Shown: positions 15,655-24,722, numbered from the stretch's first letter. The stretch: 47,053 nucleotides of DNA from Lentzea kentuckyensis (GCF_002150765.1 NZ_MUYM01000038.1:87011-134063), one strand, 5' to 3'. Numbers and translations: made by a program. Notes: generated by a model from the letters alone, not told the origin.

Positions 15655-16463
15655 CAGCCGCGGTCGCGGACCGGCTGGTACGTCCGGCGCAGCAGCCGGT
15701 GGACGCGCCGCACCGCCGCCAGCCGTTCGCCGACGTTGAGGTCGAGCGCCCGCACCACCGGATCGTCCGGCCCACGCCGCCGCCGGATCTCGGCGAGCCG
15801 TTGTTCGACCGTCGTCGGATGACCGTCCGGGCTGGTCGTCATGTCGGCGTACCAGAGCGCGTCCCGCAGCCTGCCGCGTTCGTCGCCGAACTCCGCGAGC
15901 CGCTCACCCAGCCCGGTCAGCTCGGCCACCGCCGACGCGCCGGAATGATGCGCCACCAGCCCGCACACCCGCCGGTCGAGTCCGGCCCGCAGCAGGTAGT
16001 GCGCCCCGTCGAGGGAGTGCAGGCCGGTGTCGACGAGCTCCGAGGCGTACCCGATGTCGTGCACCCACGCGGCCGCGACCAGCAGCTCGCGCTCCTCGAC
16101 CGGCAGCACCCGCGCCACCTGCCCAGCCCGGCGCGCCACCCCGGCCGTGTGCGCCCACCGGCGCGGCAACTCGGCGGCGAGCAGCCGTCGCGCGGTGTTG
16201 CGCGCCCAGTCCGACAGCCAGGTCCCCGACACCTCCGGCACCTCGGCCGAGAAGTCCAGCGCGGACGCCCGCACCGCGCGTTCGACCAGCAACGGCACGA
16301 AGTCCCGCACCCGAGCGTCACCGAACCGCGCGTTGGCGCGCTCGATCCACTCGTGCACCAGGCTCGGTGGCACCTCGTCGTGCTCCCGGACCAGCCGCGA
16401 CTCCAGCCGCCTGATCCGCTCGTCCACCTGCCGCCGCACGTCCGCCGTCGTGGTCGTCAGCAC
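15654..16463 (-). CDS. HD-domain phosphohydrolase with N-terminal three-helix domain
   Basis: A 269-residue protein. The N-terminal 70 residues (DVRRQVDERIRRLESRLV, VPPSLVHEWIERANARFG, VRDFVPLLVERAVR) look like the three-helix bundle dimerisation domain found in actinomycete proteins. The HD domain follows: RRWAHTAGVARRAG supplies the first His, LLVAAAWVHDIGYASEL the HD pair, and ALWYADMTTSPDG a later Asp. Such proteins hydrolyse phosphomonoesters or nucleotides with a metal pair. GTG start at 16463 with GGAAGG upstream. It is co-translated with the glycosyltransferase. The exact substrate is unknown. Confidence 0.8.
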   Translation of the reverse strand: MLTTTTADVRRQVDERIRRLESRLVREHDEVPPSLVHEWIERANARFGDARVRDFVPLLVERAVRASALDFSAEVPEVSGTWLSDWARNTARRLLAAELPRRWAHTAGVARRAGQVARVLPVEERELLVAAAWVHDIGYASELVDTGLHSLDGAHYLLRAGLDRRVCGLVAHHSGASAVAELTGLGERLAEFGDERGRLRDALWYADMTTSPDGHPTTVEQRLAEIRRRRGPDDPVVRALDLNVGERLAAVRRVHRLLRRTYQPVRDRG

Positions 16464-16530
16464 GTCATCCGCCTTCCACCGTCACTACCCCGACCACCGT
16501 AGTCCCGGCTCGCCCCCGTACCGATCTATC

Positions 16531-16591
16531 GCTGGCCATGAACGGCGCTTTCGTGGACCTGAGGTCCACGAAAGCGCCGTTCATGGCCAGC
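16531..16591. repeat. Perfect 30-bp inverted repeat with a one-base centre
   Basis: The left arm 16531-16560 and right arm 16562-16591 are exact reverse complements over 30 bp around a single G at 16561. The core reads CATGAACGGCGCTTTCGTGG. It begins directly after the stop codon of the TetR gene (16592-16594), so transcripts of that gene end in an exceptionally stable hairpin. From memory, palindromes with this core are common intergenic repeats in Pseudonocardiaceae genomes. It may act as a terminator and could be a mobile or repeat-family element. Confidence 0.85.
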
Positions 16592-17239
16592 TCACGGGTG
16601 TACGAGCAGGTCCATCACGGCCGGCAGCTCAGCGCGTAGCTGCGCAACGGTGGCGGCGTCATCCGCCAAGTGGTGTAGCAGCGCGCGTTGGAACACCCCG
16701 TCCAGCGTCACGTAGACAGCGGCCGAAGACCCCGCGACCGACCCGCCCAGCAGCTCGGCGTACCGGCTGATCACCCGCCACACCATGGCTTCCCGGTGGC
16801 TGTCGATCTCCAGCACGTCCGCCCGGAACGACGCGTCGAACAGGCTCTGGTTGCGCAGGTCGTACCAGAGCCGGTGCAGCGTGGCGTCCTGGCCGAGGGT
16901 GTCGAAGAACATCGCCACGAACTCGGACCGCAGCTGCTCCGACGTGACGGCGTGGGCGACCACCTCGTCGTACCGCGTCACGCAGACGACCTCGTACTGG
17001 CGGACGGCCTCGGTGATCAGGTCGCGCTTGTCGGCGAAGTAGTAGTGCAGGACGCCGTGCGAGAACTCGGAGTTCTGCGCGATCTCCCGCAGGCTGGTGC
17101 GGGCGTAGCCCAGTTCGGCGAGCGTGTGCAGGGTCGCCACGGCGAGCTCGGTCCGCCGGGCGTCGAACTTGTCGACCTGCCGGCGGGCGATGCGGTCCTG
17201 CTTGCTCTGCGCGACCTTGCCCTCAGCGACGTCTGTCAC
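16592..17239 (-). CDS. TetR-family regulator of the divergent acyl/alcohol operon
   Basis: About 215 residues from the GTG at 17239 (VTDVAEGKVAQSKQDRIARR); the reading frame extends upstream to 17308 but into the operator region. The HTH is YARTSLREIAQNSEFSHGVLHYYFADKRDLI, and the C-terminal domain is the larger TetR_C type (LLGGSVAGSSAAVYVTLDGVFQRALLHH). It is divergent from an operon with an SDR, a reductase and an acyl-CoA ligase, so an acyl-CoA or pathway intermediate is the likely ligand. The 61-bp palindrome follows the stop codon. Confidence 0.85.
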   Translation of the reverse strand: MTDVAEGKVAQSKQDRIARRQVDKFDARRTELAVATLHTLAELGYARTSLREIAQNSEFSHGVLHYYFADKRDLITEAVRQYEVVCVTRYDEVVAHAVTSEQLRSEFVAMFFDTLGQDATLHRLWYDLRNQSLFDASFRADVLEIDSHREAMVWRVISRYAELLGGSVAGSSAAVYVTLDGVFQRALLHHLADDAATVAQLRAELPAVMDLLVHP

Positions 17240-17281
17240 GTCTCGGATCCTAACGCCGATCACGACAATGGCTGACCAGTC

Positions 17282-17344
17282 GTCCAAAGAATCTTGGACA
17301 GTTGTCAAAGAAAAACTTGACGACTGTCAAGCCGCAGCTAGGGT
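17282..17344. promoter_or_regulatory. Promoter and candidate TetR operators upstream of the SDR operon
   Basis: Three inverted repeats crowd this region: GTCCAA-N6-TTGGAC (17282-17299), CTTGGACA-GT-TGTCAAAG (17293-17310, one mismatch) and CTTGAC-GACT-GTCAAG (17316-17331). A forward promoter with -35 TTGACG (17317-17322), 16 bases and -10 TAGGGT (17339-17344) overlaps the last one. Repeated CTTGNAC-like half sites suggest TetR binding to both the operon and its own promoter. Confidence 0.6.
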
Positions 17345-17373
17345 GTGAGCCAACTCACTGAGGAGGCGTCGCA

Positions 17374-18177
17374 ATGACGAGTTATCAGCTGAACGGGCGG
17401 AAAGCGCTGGTCACCGGAGGTGCGCGAGGACTGGGCGCGGGCATGGCCGAGGCGCTGGCCGCGGCCGGCGCGTCGGTGCTGATCGGCGACGTTCTGGAGG
17501 ACGAGGGCAAGCAGACCGCCCAGACGCTGCGTGACTCGGGCGCGACCGTGGAGTTCGTGCCGCTGGACGTCACCGACGACGAGAGCTGGGCCTCGGCGGT
17601 CAGCACGGCGGTCGACGCGATCGGCGGGCTCGACATCCTCGTCAACAACGCAGGCGTCGAGATCACCAGTTTGATCACGGAGCTGAAGACGCCCGACATC
17701 CGCAAGATGCTCGACGTCAACGTGCTCGGCACGGCGCTCGGCATGAAGCACGGGCTGCGCGCGATGCGTCCCGGTGGCGCGGCTGGCAACGGCGGTTCGA
17801 TCATCAGCGTGGCATCGGTCGCGGCGACCATCGCCTTCCCCGGCATCAGCGTCTACTCGGCGACCAAGTCCGCCATCGACCGGCTGACCAGGGTGGCGGC
17901 CGCGGAGTCCGGCAAGCTCGGCTACGGCGTGCGGGTCAACTGCATCTACCCCGGCCTCACACCCACCGCGATGGGCAACCAGCTGGCCGTCGACTGCGCC
18001 GAGCTCGGCCTGTTCCCCTCACCGGAGGCCGCCGCGGGCGCGGTGGTGGAGCTGACGCCGCTCGGCCGGCTCGGGCAGGTCGACGACATGGCCGACGCCG
18101 TGGTGTTCCTCGCCTCCGACGCTTCGAAGTTCATCACCGGAGCTGGTCTTCCGGTCGACGGCGGGATGGGGATGTGA
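17374..18177 (+). CDS. Short-chain dehydrogenase/reductase
   Basis: A 267-residue classical SDR. The NAD(P) motif TGGARGLG (residues about 13-20), NNAG (about 90-93), the catalytic Ser (ISVASVAATIA) and YSATKSA are all present, as is the C-terminal PVDGGM. These enzymes interconvert alcohols and ketones. It is first in a three-gene operon with GAGG upstream of the ATG at 17374, and its TGA overlaps the next start. In context it probably oxidises or reduces a hydroxyacyl or alcohol intermediate; the substrate is not visible. Confidence 0.9.
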   Translation: MTSYQLNGRKALVTGGARGLGAGMAEALAAAGASVLIGDVLEDEGKQTAQTLRDSGATVEFVPLDVTDDESWASAVSTAVDAIGGLDILVNNAGVEITSLITELKTPDIRKMLDVNVLGTALGMKHGLRAMRPGGAAGNGGSIISVASVAATIAFPGISVYSATKSAIDRLTRVAAAESGKLGYGVRVNCIYPGLTPTAMGNQLAVDCAELGLFPSPEAAAGAVVELTPLGRLGQVDDMADAVVFLASDASKFITGAGLPVDGGMGM

Positions 18178-19298
18178 TGGACAAGCCTGTCGTCGTCTAC
18201 GGCGCCTCCGGCTACACGGGACGTCTGATCTGCGAGTACCTGCGCGAGTACGGGGTGCCGTTCCTCGCCGCCGGCCGGGACGGCAAGCGGGTCAAGGAAG
18301 CCGTCGACGCGGTGCCCGGCATCGAGACCGTCGACCACGAGATCCTGGAGGTCGAACACACCGAGGCGGCGCTGACCGAGGCGTTCACCGGGGCCCAGGT
18401 CGTGCTGAACACCGTCGGGCCGTTCTCCCGCTACGGCCACGAAGCGGTGCGGGCGAGCCTCAACGTCGGTGCGCACTACACCGACACCAACGGCGAGCAG
18501 GACTGGATGATCGACGCCGACGCGCAGTACGGCGCCGAGTTCGCCAGGCAGAACCTGTTGCTGTCCCCCGGCCTCGCGCAGATGTACACGGTCGGCGAGA
18601 TCGCCGCGCAGATCTGCCTGGAGGAGCCCGGACTGGACACTTTGGACATCGGGGTGTTCTGGAAGGGTTATCCCACCGTCGCTTCGACCAACACGATCCT
18701 CACCAACGCCGCGTTCGCGAAGGCCTACTACCTCGAACAGAACCAGTACGTGGAATGGCCGGCGGACGCGGGACTGTACGAGCTCGTGGTGCCCGGCCAG
18801 CACGAACTGGGCCTGGCGCTGCCGTGGGGCGGCACCGCGCATCCGGTGTGGTTCAAGAAGGATCCGCGCGTGGCGTCGGTGCGGGCGCTCGGCGGGGTGT
18901 TCAACCGGCCGTTGATGCTCGGTGTGCCGCAGATCGTCACCGCCGCACTCCAGCAGATGGAGGGCAAGTCGGACGCGGAGAAGTACCAGATCGTCGACGA
19001 GTTCTCCGCGCAGGTGCGCAGTGAGATGCCGCCACGCGAGAACCCGCGGATCAACATCTCGCTGGACTCCGTGCACGCTTCCGGACCGCTCGGGCGCGCG
19101 CACTGCGTCATCCACGGCAACTGCAACTACAAGCAGACGGCGTTGCTGAACGTGCACGCGGCGGTGCACCTGTTGCAGGACGTGCCGCGGCGGGTCGGGT
19201 TCGCGTCGGGCTGCCAGGCGTTCGGCCATCGGGAGCTGCTGGGCGCGCTGCGGTCGTTCGGTCTCGTGCTGGACCCGATCCACGAGGTGCACCGCTGA
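18177..19298 (+). CDS. Saccharopine dehydrogenase-like NAD(P)-binding protein
   Basis: A 373-residue protein with an N-terminal Rossmann motif VVVYGASGYTGRLICEYL, then GAQVVLNTVGPFSRYG and GAHYTDTNGEQDWM, the saccharopine dehydrogenase/trans-acting enoyl reductase pattern. The C-terminal 150 residues (NINISLDSVHASG-like, NYKQTALLNVHAAVHLL, GFASGCQAFGHRELLGAL) form a separate domain of unknown function. The ATG at 18177 shares a base with the SDR stop; a GTG at 18174 would add one residue. Members of this type are often reductases of lipids in actinobacteria. Its stop overlaps the ligase start, so all three are co-translated. Confidence 0.8.
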   Translation: MDKPVVVYGASGYTGRLICEYLREYGVPFLAAGRDGKRVKEAVDAVPGIETVDHEILEVEHTEAALTEAFTGAQVVLNTVGPFSRYGHEAVRASLNVGAHYTDTNGEQDWMIDADAQYGAEFARQNLLLSPGLAQMYTVGEIAAQICLEEPGLDTLDIGVFWKGYPTVASTNTILTNAAFAKAYYLEQNQYVEWPADAGLYELVVPGQHELGLALPWGGTAHPVWFKKDPRVASVRALGGVFNRPLMLGVPQIVTAALQQMEGKSDAEKYQIVDEFSAQVRSEMPPRENPRINISLDSVHASGPLGRAHCVIHGNCNYKQTALLNVHAAVHLLQDVPRRVGFASGCQAFGHRELLGALRSFGLVLDPIHEVHR

Positions 19299-20827
19299 TG
19301 CGGCTCTGCGACTACCTCGACAAGGGCGCGTCGCTCGGTGCCGACGCGCCCTGTCTGACCATCGGAGACGTCTCCCAGTCCTACGCCGAGGTGCGGCAAC
19401 GTTCCCGCGCGATCGCGGGAGCGTTGCAGGACAGCGGAATCAGGCCGGGAGACCGGGTCGCGGTGCTCTCCGCCAACGACCCCCTCGCCCTCACCTGCGT
19501 GTTCGGCATCTCGCGGGCCGGCGCGGTGTGGTGCCCGGTCAACCCCCGCAACGAGGCGGCGGAGAACCGAGAGCTGCTCGACCTGTTCGGCTGCCGATGC
19601 CTGTTCTTCCAGGCGAAGTTCGCGCCACTCGTCGAACGCATCCACGGCGACCTGCCGGCGTTGACCACGCTGGTGTGCCTGGACGGTGAGGTCGACGGCG
19701 CTGTCACGTTCGACGAGTGGCTGGCGAAACACGGCCGGGAGCCGGAGCCGGTGACGCCGCCGGACGATCTCTGCGTGCTCGCGGGCACCGGCGGCACCAC
19801 CGGCCGGCCCAAGGGCGTGCGGCTGACCGGCCACAACCTGCAGACCGCGACCGCGCTGACCCTGATGAGCTACCCGTTCGGCGAGCGGCCGCGTTACCTG
19901 GCGCTCGCGCCGCTCACGCACTCGGCGGGCGTGCTCACGTTCCCGATCATGGCGCTGGGCGGAGAGACCGTGATCATGCCGGCGCCGGACCTCGGCGAGT
20001 TCCTGCGGCTGATCGAGGAGCACCGGATCACGCACGCGTTCCTGCCGCCGACGGTGATCTACGGCCTGCTCGACCACCCGGCCCTGGACTCGACAGACCT
20101 GACCTCGTTGCGCTGCCTCTGGTACGGCGCCGCGCCGATGTCCCCGGTGCGGCTGACCGAGGCGCTGCGGCGGATCGGGCCGGTACTGGGCCAGCTGTTC
20201 GGGCAGACCGAGGCACCGAACATGATCTCCACCCTGGCCCCCGCCGACCACTTCCTGCCCGACGGGTCGATCGCCACCGCGCGGTTGTCGTCGGCGGGCA
20301 GGCCGACGCCGCTGACCCAGGTCGCGATCATGGCTCCGGACGGCGCGCTGCTGCCTCCCGGTGAGCGCGGTGAGATCGTCGTCCGCGGGCCGTTGGTGAT
20401 GGCCGGGTACCACGAGAACCCGACGGCCACCGCCGAGGTGAGCGCGCACGGCTGGCACCACACCGGTGACATCGGTTATCTCGACGAGGACAACTTCCTG
20501 TACATCGTCGACCGCGCGAAGGACATGATCATCACTGGCGGGTTCAACGTCTACTCGGCCGAGGTCGAGAAGGCGTTGCAGGCCCATCCGGCGGTCCAGG
20601 ACAGCGCTGTTGTCGGTCTTCCGGACGACAAGTGGGGCGAGCGGGTGGCCGCGGTCGTGCAGCTGCGCGCCGCTGGTGACGCCAGTGAGGACGCGTTGAT
20701 CGCGTTCGTGAAGGAGCAGCTGGGCAGCGTGAAGGCGCCGAAGCAGGTCGAGATCTGGCCCGACCTGCCGCGGTCCAAGGTGGGCAAGGTGCTCAAAGCC
20801 GAGATCAGGCAACGGCTCAGGCCATGA
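19298..20827 (+). CDS. Acyl-CoA synthetase (AMP-forming), FadD type
   Basis: A 509-residue adenylate-forming enzyme. It has the P-loop GTGGTTGRPKGV (residues about 165-176), the A5 region (FGQTEAPNM), the A7 GWHHTGDIGYLDEDN, the A8 DRAKDMIITGGFNVYSAEVE and the A10 lysine PRSKVGKVLK. It activates a carboxylate to an acyl-CoA. With the SDR, the reductase and the reverse-strand thioesterase and alcohol dehydrogenase, it fits a catabolic locus for a fatty, branched or aromatic acid or alcohol. Its 3' end overlaps the convergent alcohol dehydrogenase gene by 11 bases. Confidence 0.9.
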   Translation: MRLCDYLDKGASLGADAPCLTIGDVSQSYAEVRQRSRAIAGALQDSGIRPGDRVAVLSANDPLALTCVFGISRAGAVWCPVNPRNEAAENRELLDLFGCRCLFFQAKFAPLVERIHGDLPALTTLVCLDGEVDGAVTFDEWLAKHGREPEPVTPPDDLCVLAGTGGTTGRPKGVRLTGHNLQTATALTLMSYPFGERPRYLALAPLTHSAGVLTFPIMALGGETVIMPAPDLGEFLRLIEEHRITHAFLPPTVIYGLLDHPALDSTDLTSLRCLWYGAAPMSPVRLTEALRRIGPVLGQLFGQTEAPNMISTLAPADHFLPDGSIATARLSSAGRPTPLTQVAIMAPDGALLPPGERGEIVVRGPLVMAGYHENPTATAEVSAHGWHHTGDIGYLDEDNFLYIVDRAKDMIITGGFNVYSAEVEKALQAHPAVQDSAVVGLPDDKWGERVAAVVQLRAAGDASEDALIAFVKEQLGSVKAPKQVEIWPDLPRSKVGKVLKAEIRQRLRP

Positions 20828-21917
20828 TCACGACCTGCCGGACCGCCTCGCCGGACGCGAGCCTCGCGAACCCGTCGTTGACCTCGTCCAGGCCGAGCCG
20901 CCCGGACAGCAGCCCGTCGACCGGCAACCGGCCCGCCCGGTACAGGTCGACGAACCGGGGCACGTCCCGGCGCGGCACGCACGAGCCGAGGTAACTGCCT
21001 TTGAGCGTGCGTTCCTCGGCGACCAGGTTCAGCGCGGGAAGGGTGACGGTGCGATCCGGGTGCGGCAGGCCGACCGTGACCGTGGTGCCGCCGACAGCCG
21101 TTGCGGCATAAGCCTGTTCGAGCACGGCCGCGACTCCGGTGGTGTCGATGACCTTGTCGGCACCACCGTTCGTGAGTTCTCGGACGTGTTCGACGACGTC
21201 CGGGCCGCCTGGGACCTCGTGCGTCGCGCCGAGGGTGAGGGCGAGCCGCCGTTTGTGCTCGACGACGTCCACCGCGACGACCTGGGTCGCGCCGGCCGTG
21301 ACGGCCGCGAGCACCGCGGCGAGGCCGACCCCGCCGAGGCCGAACACCGCGACCTTCTCCCCCGGTACCACCTGGGCGCTGTAGAACGCGGCACCCGCGC
21401 CGGTCAGCACCGCGCAGCCGAACAGGGCGGCGATGTCGAGTGGCAGGTCCGATGGCACTCGCGTCGCCGAGCGGTCGGAAATGACGGTGTACTCGGCGAA
21501 TCCGGACACGCCGAGGTGGTGGTGCGGCCGGGTGCCGTCCGCGAGCGTCCACCGGCGGTGTCCACTGAGGAGGGTGCCGTCGCGGTTCGCGGCGGCGCCC
21601 GGTTCGCACAACGCCTGCCGTCCGGAAGCACAACGACGGCAGGCGCCGCACGCGGGCACGAACGACATCACGACGTGGTCGCCCGGCTTGAACTCGGCGT
21701 TCGGCCCTGCCTCGACGACCTCGCCCGCCGCCTCGTGACCGAGCACCATGGGCAACGGCCGGATGCGCGATCCGTCGATCACGGACAGGTCCGAGTGGCA
21801 CAGGCCGGTGGCGTGGACCTTGACGAGCAGTTCGCCGGGGCCGGGCGGGTCGAGTTCGAGGTCGACGATCTCGAGCGGCCCGCCGACGCCGGTCAGCACC
21901 GCGCCTCGCGTCCTCAC
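20817..21917 (-). CDS. Zinc-dependent alcohol dehydrogenase (MDR family)
   Basis: A 366-residue medium-chain dehydrogenase. Catalytic zinc ligands are seen in GLCHSDLS and LGHEAAGEV; the structural zinc loop has four Cys in CGACRRCASGRQALC; the NAD-binding motif is VFGLGGVGLAAV. The start is the GTG at 21917, which overlaps the TGA of the thioesterase gene by four bases (GTGA). Members oxidise alcohols to aldehydes, many with NAD or mycofactocin-like acceptors in actinomycetes; I see no mycofactocin genes here. It is the last gene of the LuxR-thioesterase-dehydrogenase operon. Confidence 0.9.
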   Translation of the reverse strand: MRTRGAVLTGVGGPLEIVDLELDPPGPGELLVKVHATGLCHSDLSVIDGSRIRPLPMVLGHEAAGEVVEAGPNAEFKPGDHVVMSFVPACGACRRCASGRQALCEPGAAANRDGTLLSGHRRWTLADGTRPHHHLGVSGFAEYTVISDRSATRVPSDLPLDIAALFGCAVLTGAGAAFYSAQVVPGEKVAVFGLGGVGLAAVLAAVTAGATQVVAVDVVEHKRRLALTLGATHEVPGGPDVVEHVRELTNGGADKVIDTTGVAAVLEQAYAATAVGGTTVTVGLPHPDRTVTLPALNLVAEERTLKGSYLGSCVPRRDVPRFVDLYRAGRLPVDGLLSGRLGLDEVNDGFARLASGEAVRQVVIMA

Positions 21918-22327
21918 GCGATCACCAGACCTTCCATCGCCGTGCGGAGGTTCGCCGGGATCTCCACCGGCTTGCGGGTCGTGCGGTCGACGAACACGTG
22001 CACGAAATGGCCTTCCGCCACGACGTCGGCGTTTCCCTCCAGGAAGAACCCGACCTCGTACCGCACGCTCGACCGGCCGAGGTGCCCGACGCGCAGCCCA
22101 GCGTCCAGCGCGTCCGGGAAGGACACCGAGGCGCGGTAGTTGCAGTGGGACTCCACACACAGCCCGATCTGCTGCCCGGCCTGGATGTCCAGGCCCGCCT
22201 CGATCAGCCACGTGTTGATCACGGTGTCCATGAACGCGTAGTGGACGACGTTGTTCACGTGTCCGTACACGTCGTTGTCCGCCCACCGGGTCGGAATCCG
22301 CTGCCAGTGCCGGTAGTCGTCGCGCAC
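21914..22327 (-). CDS. Hot-dog acyl-CoA thioesterase (4HBT/YbgC type)
   Basis: A 137-residue hot-dog fold protein. RWADNDVYGHVNNVVHYAFMDT holds the catalytic Asp and the GHVNN turn; YRASVSFPDALDAGLRVGHLGRSSVRYEVGF is the second half. It hydrolyses acyl-CoA to acid and CoA, possibly 4-hydroxybenzoyl-like substrates. GTG start at 22327 with GGAGG four bases before it, 16 bases after the LuxR-LAL stop. It is coupled to the alcohol dehydrogenase and probably serves the same pathway as the ligase on the other strand. Confidence 0.88.
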   Translation of the reverse strand: MRDDYRHWQRIPTRWADNDVYGHVNNVVHYAFMDTVINTWLIEAGLDIQAGQQIGLCVESHCNYRASVSFPDALDAGLRVGHLGRSSVRYEVGFFLEGNADVVAEGHFVHVFVDRTTRKPVEIPANLRTAMEGLVIA

Positions 22328-22343
22328 ACGACCTCCATCGTCG

Positions 22344-24722
22344 TCAGTCGAGCCTCCGGGTGAGCTCGACCCGTGACCGTACGCCGAGCCGCGCGAAGAT
22401 GTTGCGCAGGTGGTGCTCGACCGTGCGGTGGCTCAGGAACAACCGCGCGGCGACCTCGCGGTTCGTGGCGCCCTCGGCGACCAGCCGGGCGATCTGCGCC
22501 TGCTGCGGCGTCAGCGCCGGGTGGTCCTTCGGTTCACCGGTGGGGTCACCGGCCGCGCGCAGCTCGGCCTGGGCGCGCGCGGTCCAGTGATCAGCCTGGT
22601 AGGACTGGAAGATGCGCACGGCGTCCCGCAGATGTTCGCGTGCCGCCTTGGGTTTGCGGCTTCTGCGGAGCCGGTTCCCGTACAGCAGCTCGGTCTTGGC
22701 GAGCTCCATGGCGGTGCCGCTGGCTCGGTGCAGCCGGATCGCCTCCTCGAAGTGCTCGTCGGCGGTCCCGGTCGCCAGCAGGGCGCGGCACCGGTGTGAG
22801 AGGGCCAGCCGTGCCGCGCTCCCCGTGATGTCCGCCCACTTCTCGAACCGGGCGAGCGCTCTGTCCCCTGTGGACGGTTCACCGCAGGCGACGGCGGCCT
22901 CCACGACGTGCGGCGCGGCCATCACCTTGATGCCGACATGACCGGAATGCAACCGCAGCCGGGCCAGGGCGTCGGCTGGCCGGTCGCGCGTGAGGTCGAC
23001 GCACGCGAACGCCCACGCGCGGAGGGTGCCGGGCCGGATGAGTCCACGCCGGGTCATGTGTTCGGTGGCGGTGTCGATGCGGTGCAGCGCGCTGTCCGCG
23101 TCGCCGCGCAACGCCGCCAGCAGGGCGAGGATCGTCAGGTGGTCGATCACCGCGTTGTGCTGACCGATCGCCGTCGCCGCGTGCACGCCCTCGGTGGCCG
23201 CGGTCAGCGCCGCGTCGTGCTGGTCCAGCAACAACGCCGACAGCGCCCGGTACATCGACGCCCACGGCACCAGCGCGGTCAGTCCGCCCTCTCGCGCCGA
23301 CGTGACCGCGCTGGTCGCCATCTCGTGCGAGCGGCCCGCGTCGCCCAGCACGTACGCCGCCTGGCTCGCCCAGATCCGTGCCTGGGCGCCGGGGACCTCG
23401 TCGGCGAGCTCGACCACCTCACGCAGTGCGGGCAGGGCCTCCTCGTGCCGTCCGGCGAACGTCGCGGACATCCCGATCAGGTGATCGAGGGTGAGGCGGG
23501 TGGCCGGTGGTTCGTCGCCGCGCCGGATCGCCCTGGCGAACTCCGCCGCGGCGGTGTGCCTGCGCTGGTCACCCGCGATGTTCGCCGCCTCGCCCGCGAA
23601 CCCCAGCGCGGCGATCGCGAGCGTCCGGCGCGTACCGACCAGGCTCTTCGCGGCACGGATCAGGCGGTCGGCGGCGATGTCCGGGAGTCCCTCGCCCAGG
23701 TCGATACCTCCGACGAGGAGGTCGACGAGCGCCATCAGTTCGCGATCGTCGGTCAACCGGACCGCGCCGCGCAGGACCGCCCGCGACCGGTGCGGCGCAC
23801 CATGCGTCAGATGGTCGGCGGCGGCGTTGAGCAGGCACCGGGCCTTCGCCTCGGGATCGGTGACCAGCTGGGCCGCACGGCCGTGGTCGCGGGCCGCGGT
23901 GGCGAAATCACCGCACCGGCGGGCGTGTTCGGCGTGCTTGGTGAGGTCGCCGGCGAGGGCGGTGTTCTGGTGCGCGACCGCCTCGTGCCACGTGCGCCGC
24001 GCACCCGGCGGCAGCGACTTCGCCAGCTCGGCGTGCGCCCGCCATCTCAGCGCCGACGGCACCTCGGCCCGCAGCACCGACCGGATCAGCCTGCGCGGGT
24101 CGAGCAACGTGCCGGCCTCCGCCACGGCGTCCGGGTCCAGCCTCGCCAGCGCCTCGGCGTCGAGCTCCTCGTCCGCGGCGGCCAGCGCGACGACGTGCCG
24201 CGCGCGGGGTGACAACGCGGCGAACCGGGCACGCAGCCGAGCCCGCAGCGAACTGGTCTCCGGCAGCACGTCCGGCGCCGGTGCGGTGCCGCCGAGCTGG
24301 GCGGACGTGAGCGATCCCGCGAGCTCGACCAGCGCCAGCGGGTTTCCGCAGGCCAGATCGGCGAGATCCACGGCGAGGGTGGCGGGCAGTCCCGGCACCA
24401 GGTCGTGCAGCACGAGCAGGCTCGCCGAGCGGTCCAGCGGGTCGAGGGTGACGCTCGGCAGCCCGTGCGGCTCTCCCTCGGTGGCGATGAGCAACGCGGC
24501 TCGCGTGCCGGCGACATCGCGGGCGAGCCGCAGAAGGTCGTCATCGAGAGCGAGGACCTCCACGCACAGCAGCGCGTCATAGGTGGGCCGTACCGCGTCG
24601 AGCAGCGCCGTCTTGCCCGAACCGGCCTCTCCGCGCAGCACCAGCACCCCGCCGCACCCCGCACGCGCACGGTCGATCAACGCGTCGACGGCGACGCGCT
24701 GCCGCTCGCGGTCTCGCAGCAT
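22344..24722 (-). CDS. LuxR-family LAL transcriptional regulator
   Basis: A 792-residue regulator. A Walker A motif RGEAGSGKTALL (about residues 29-40) begins an ATPase domain, followed by about 500 residues of TPR-like helices. The C-terminal HTH is ALTPQQAQIARLVAEGATNREVAARLFLSHRTVEHHLRNIFARLGVRSRVELTRRL, a LuxR domain. The protein is at the short end for LALs (usually 850-1000). LALs activate nearby catabolic or secondary-metabolism genes. It is first of an operon with the thioesterase and alcohol dehydrogenase, and probably also acts on the divergent polyester hydrolase region; the effector is unknown. Confidence 0.87.
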   Translation of the reverse strand: MLRDRERQRVAVDALIDRARAGCGGVLVLRGEAGSGKTALLDAVRPTYDALLCVEVLALDDDLLRLARDVAGTRAALLIATEGEPHGLPSVTLDPLDRSASLLVLHDLVPGLPATLAVDLADLACGNPLALVELAGSLTSAQLGGTAPAPDVLPETSSLRARLRARFAALSPRARHVVALAAADEELDAEALARLDPDAVAEAGTLLDPRRLIRSVLRAEVPSALRWRAHAELAKSLPPGARRTWHEAVAHQNTALAGDLTKHAEHARRCGDFATAARDHGRAAQLVTDPEAKARCLLNAAADHLTHGAPHRSRAVLRGAVRLTDDRELMALVDLLVGGIDLGEGLPDIAADRLIRAAKSLVGTRRTLAIAALGFAGEAANIAGDQRRHTAAAEFARAIRRGDEPPATRLTLDHLIGMSATFAGRHEEALPALREVVELADEVPGAQARIWASQAAYVLGDAGRSHEMATSAVTSAREGGLTALVPWASMYRALSALLLDQHDAALTAATEGVHAATAIGQHNAVIDHLTILALLAALRGDADSALHRIDTATEHMTRRGLIRPGTLRAWAFACVDLTRDRPADALARLRLHSGHVGIKVMAAPHVVEAAVACGEPSTGDRALARFEKWADITGSAARLALSHRCRALLATGTADEHFEEAIRLHRASGTAMELAKTELLYGNRLRRSRKPKAAREHLRDAVRIFQSYQADHWTARAQAELRAAGDPTGEPKDHPALTPQQAQIARLVAEGATNREVAARLFLSHRTVEHHLRNIFARLGVRSRVELTRRLD

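Noticed and set aside
20551..21801. Reverse-strand 416-codon frame over the alcohol dehydrogenase and ligase ends
   Set aside because: Translation is Arg-rich with no family pattern and overlaps two firm genes in other frames.
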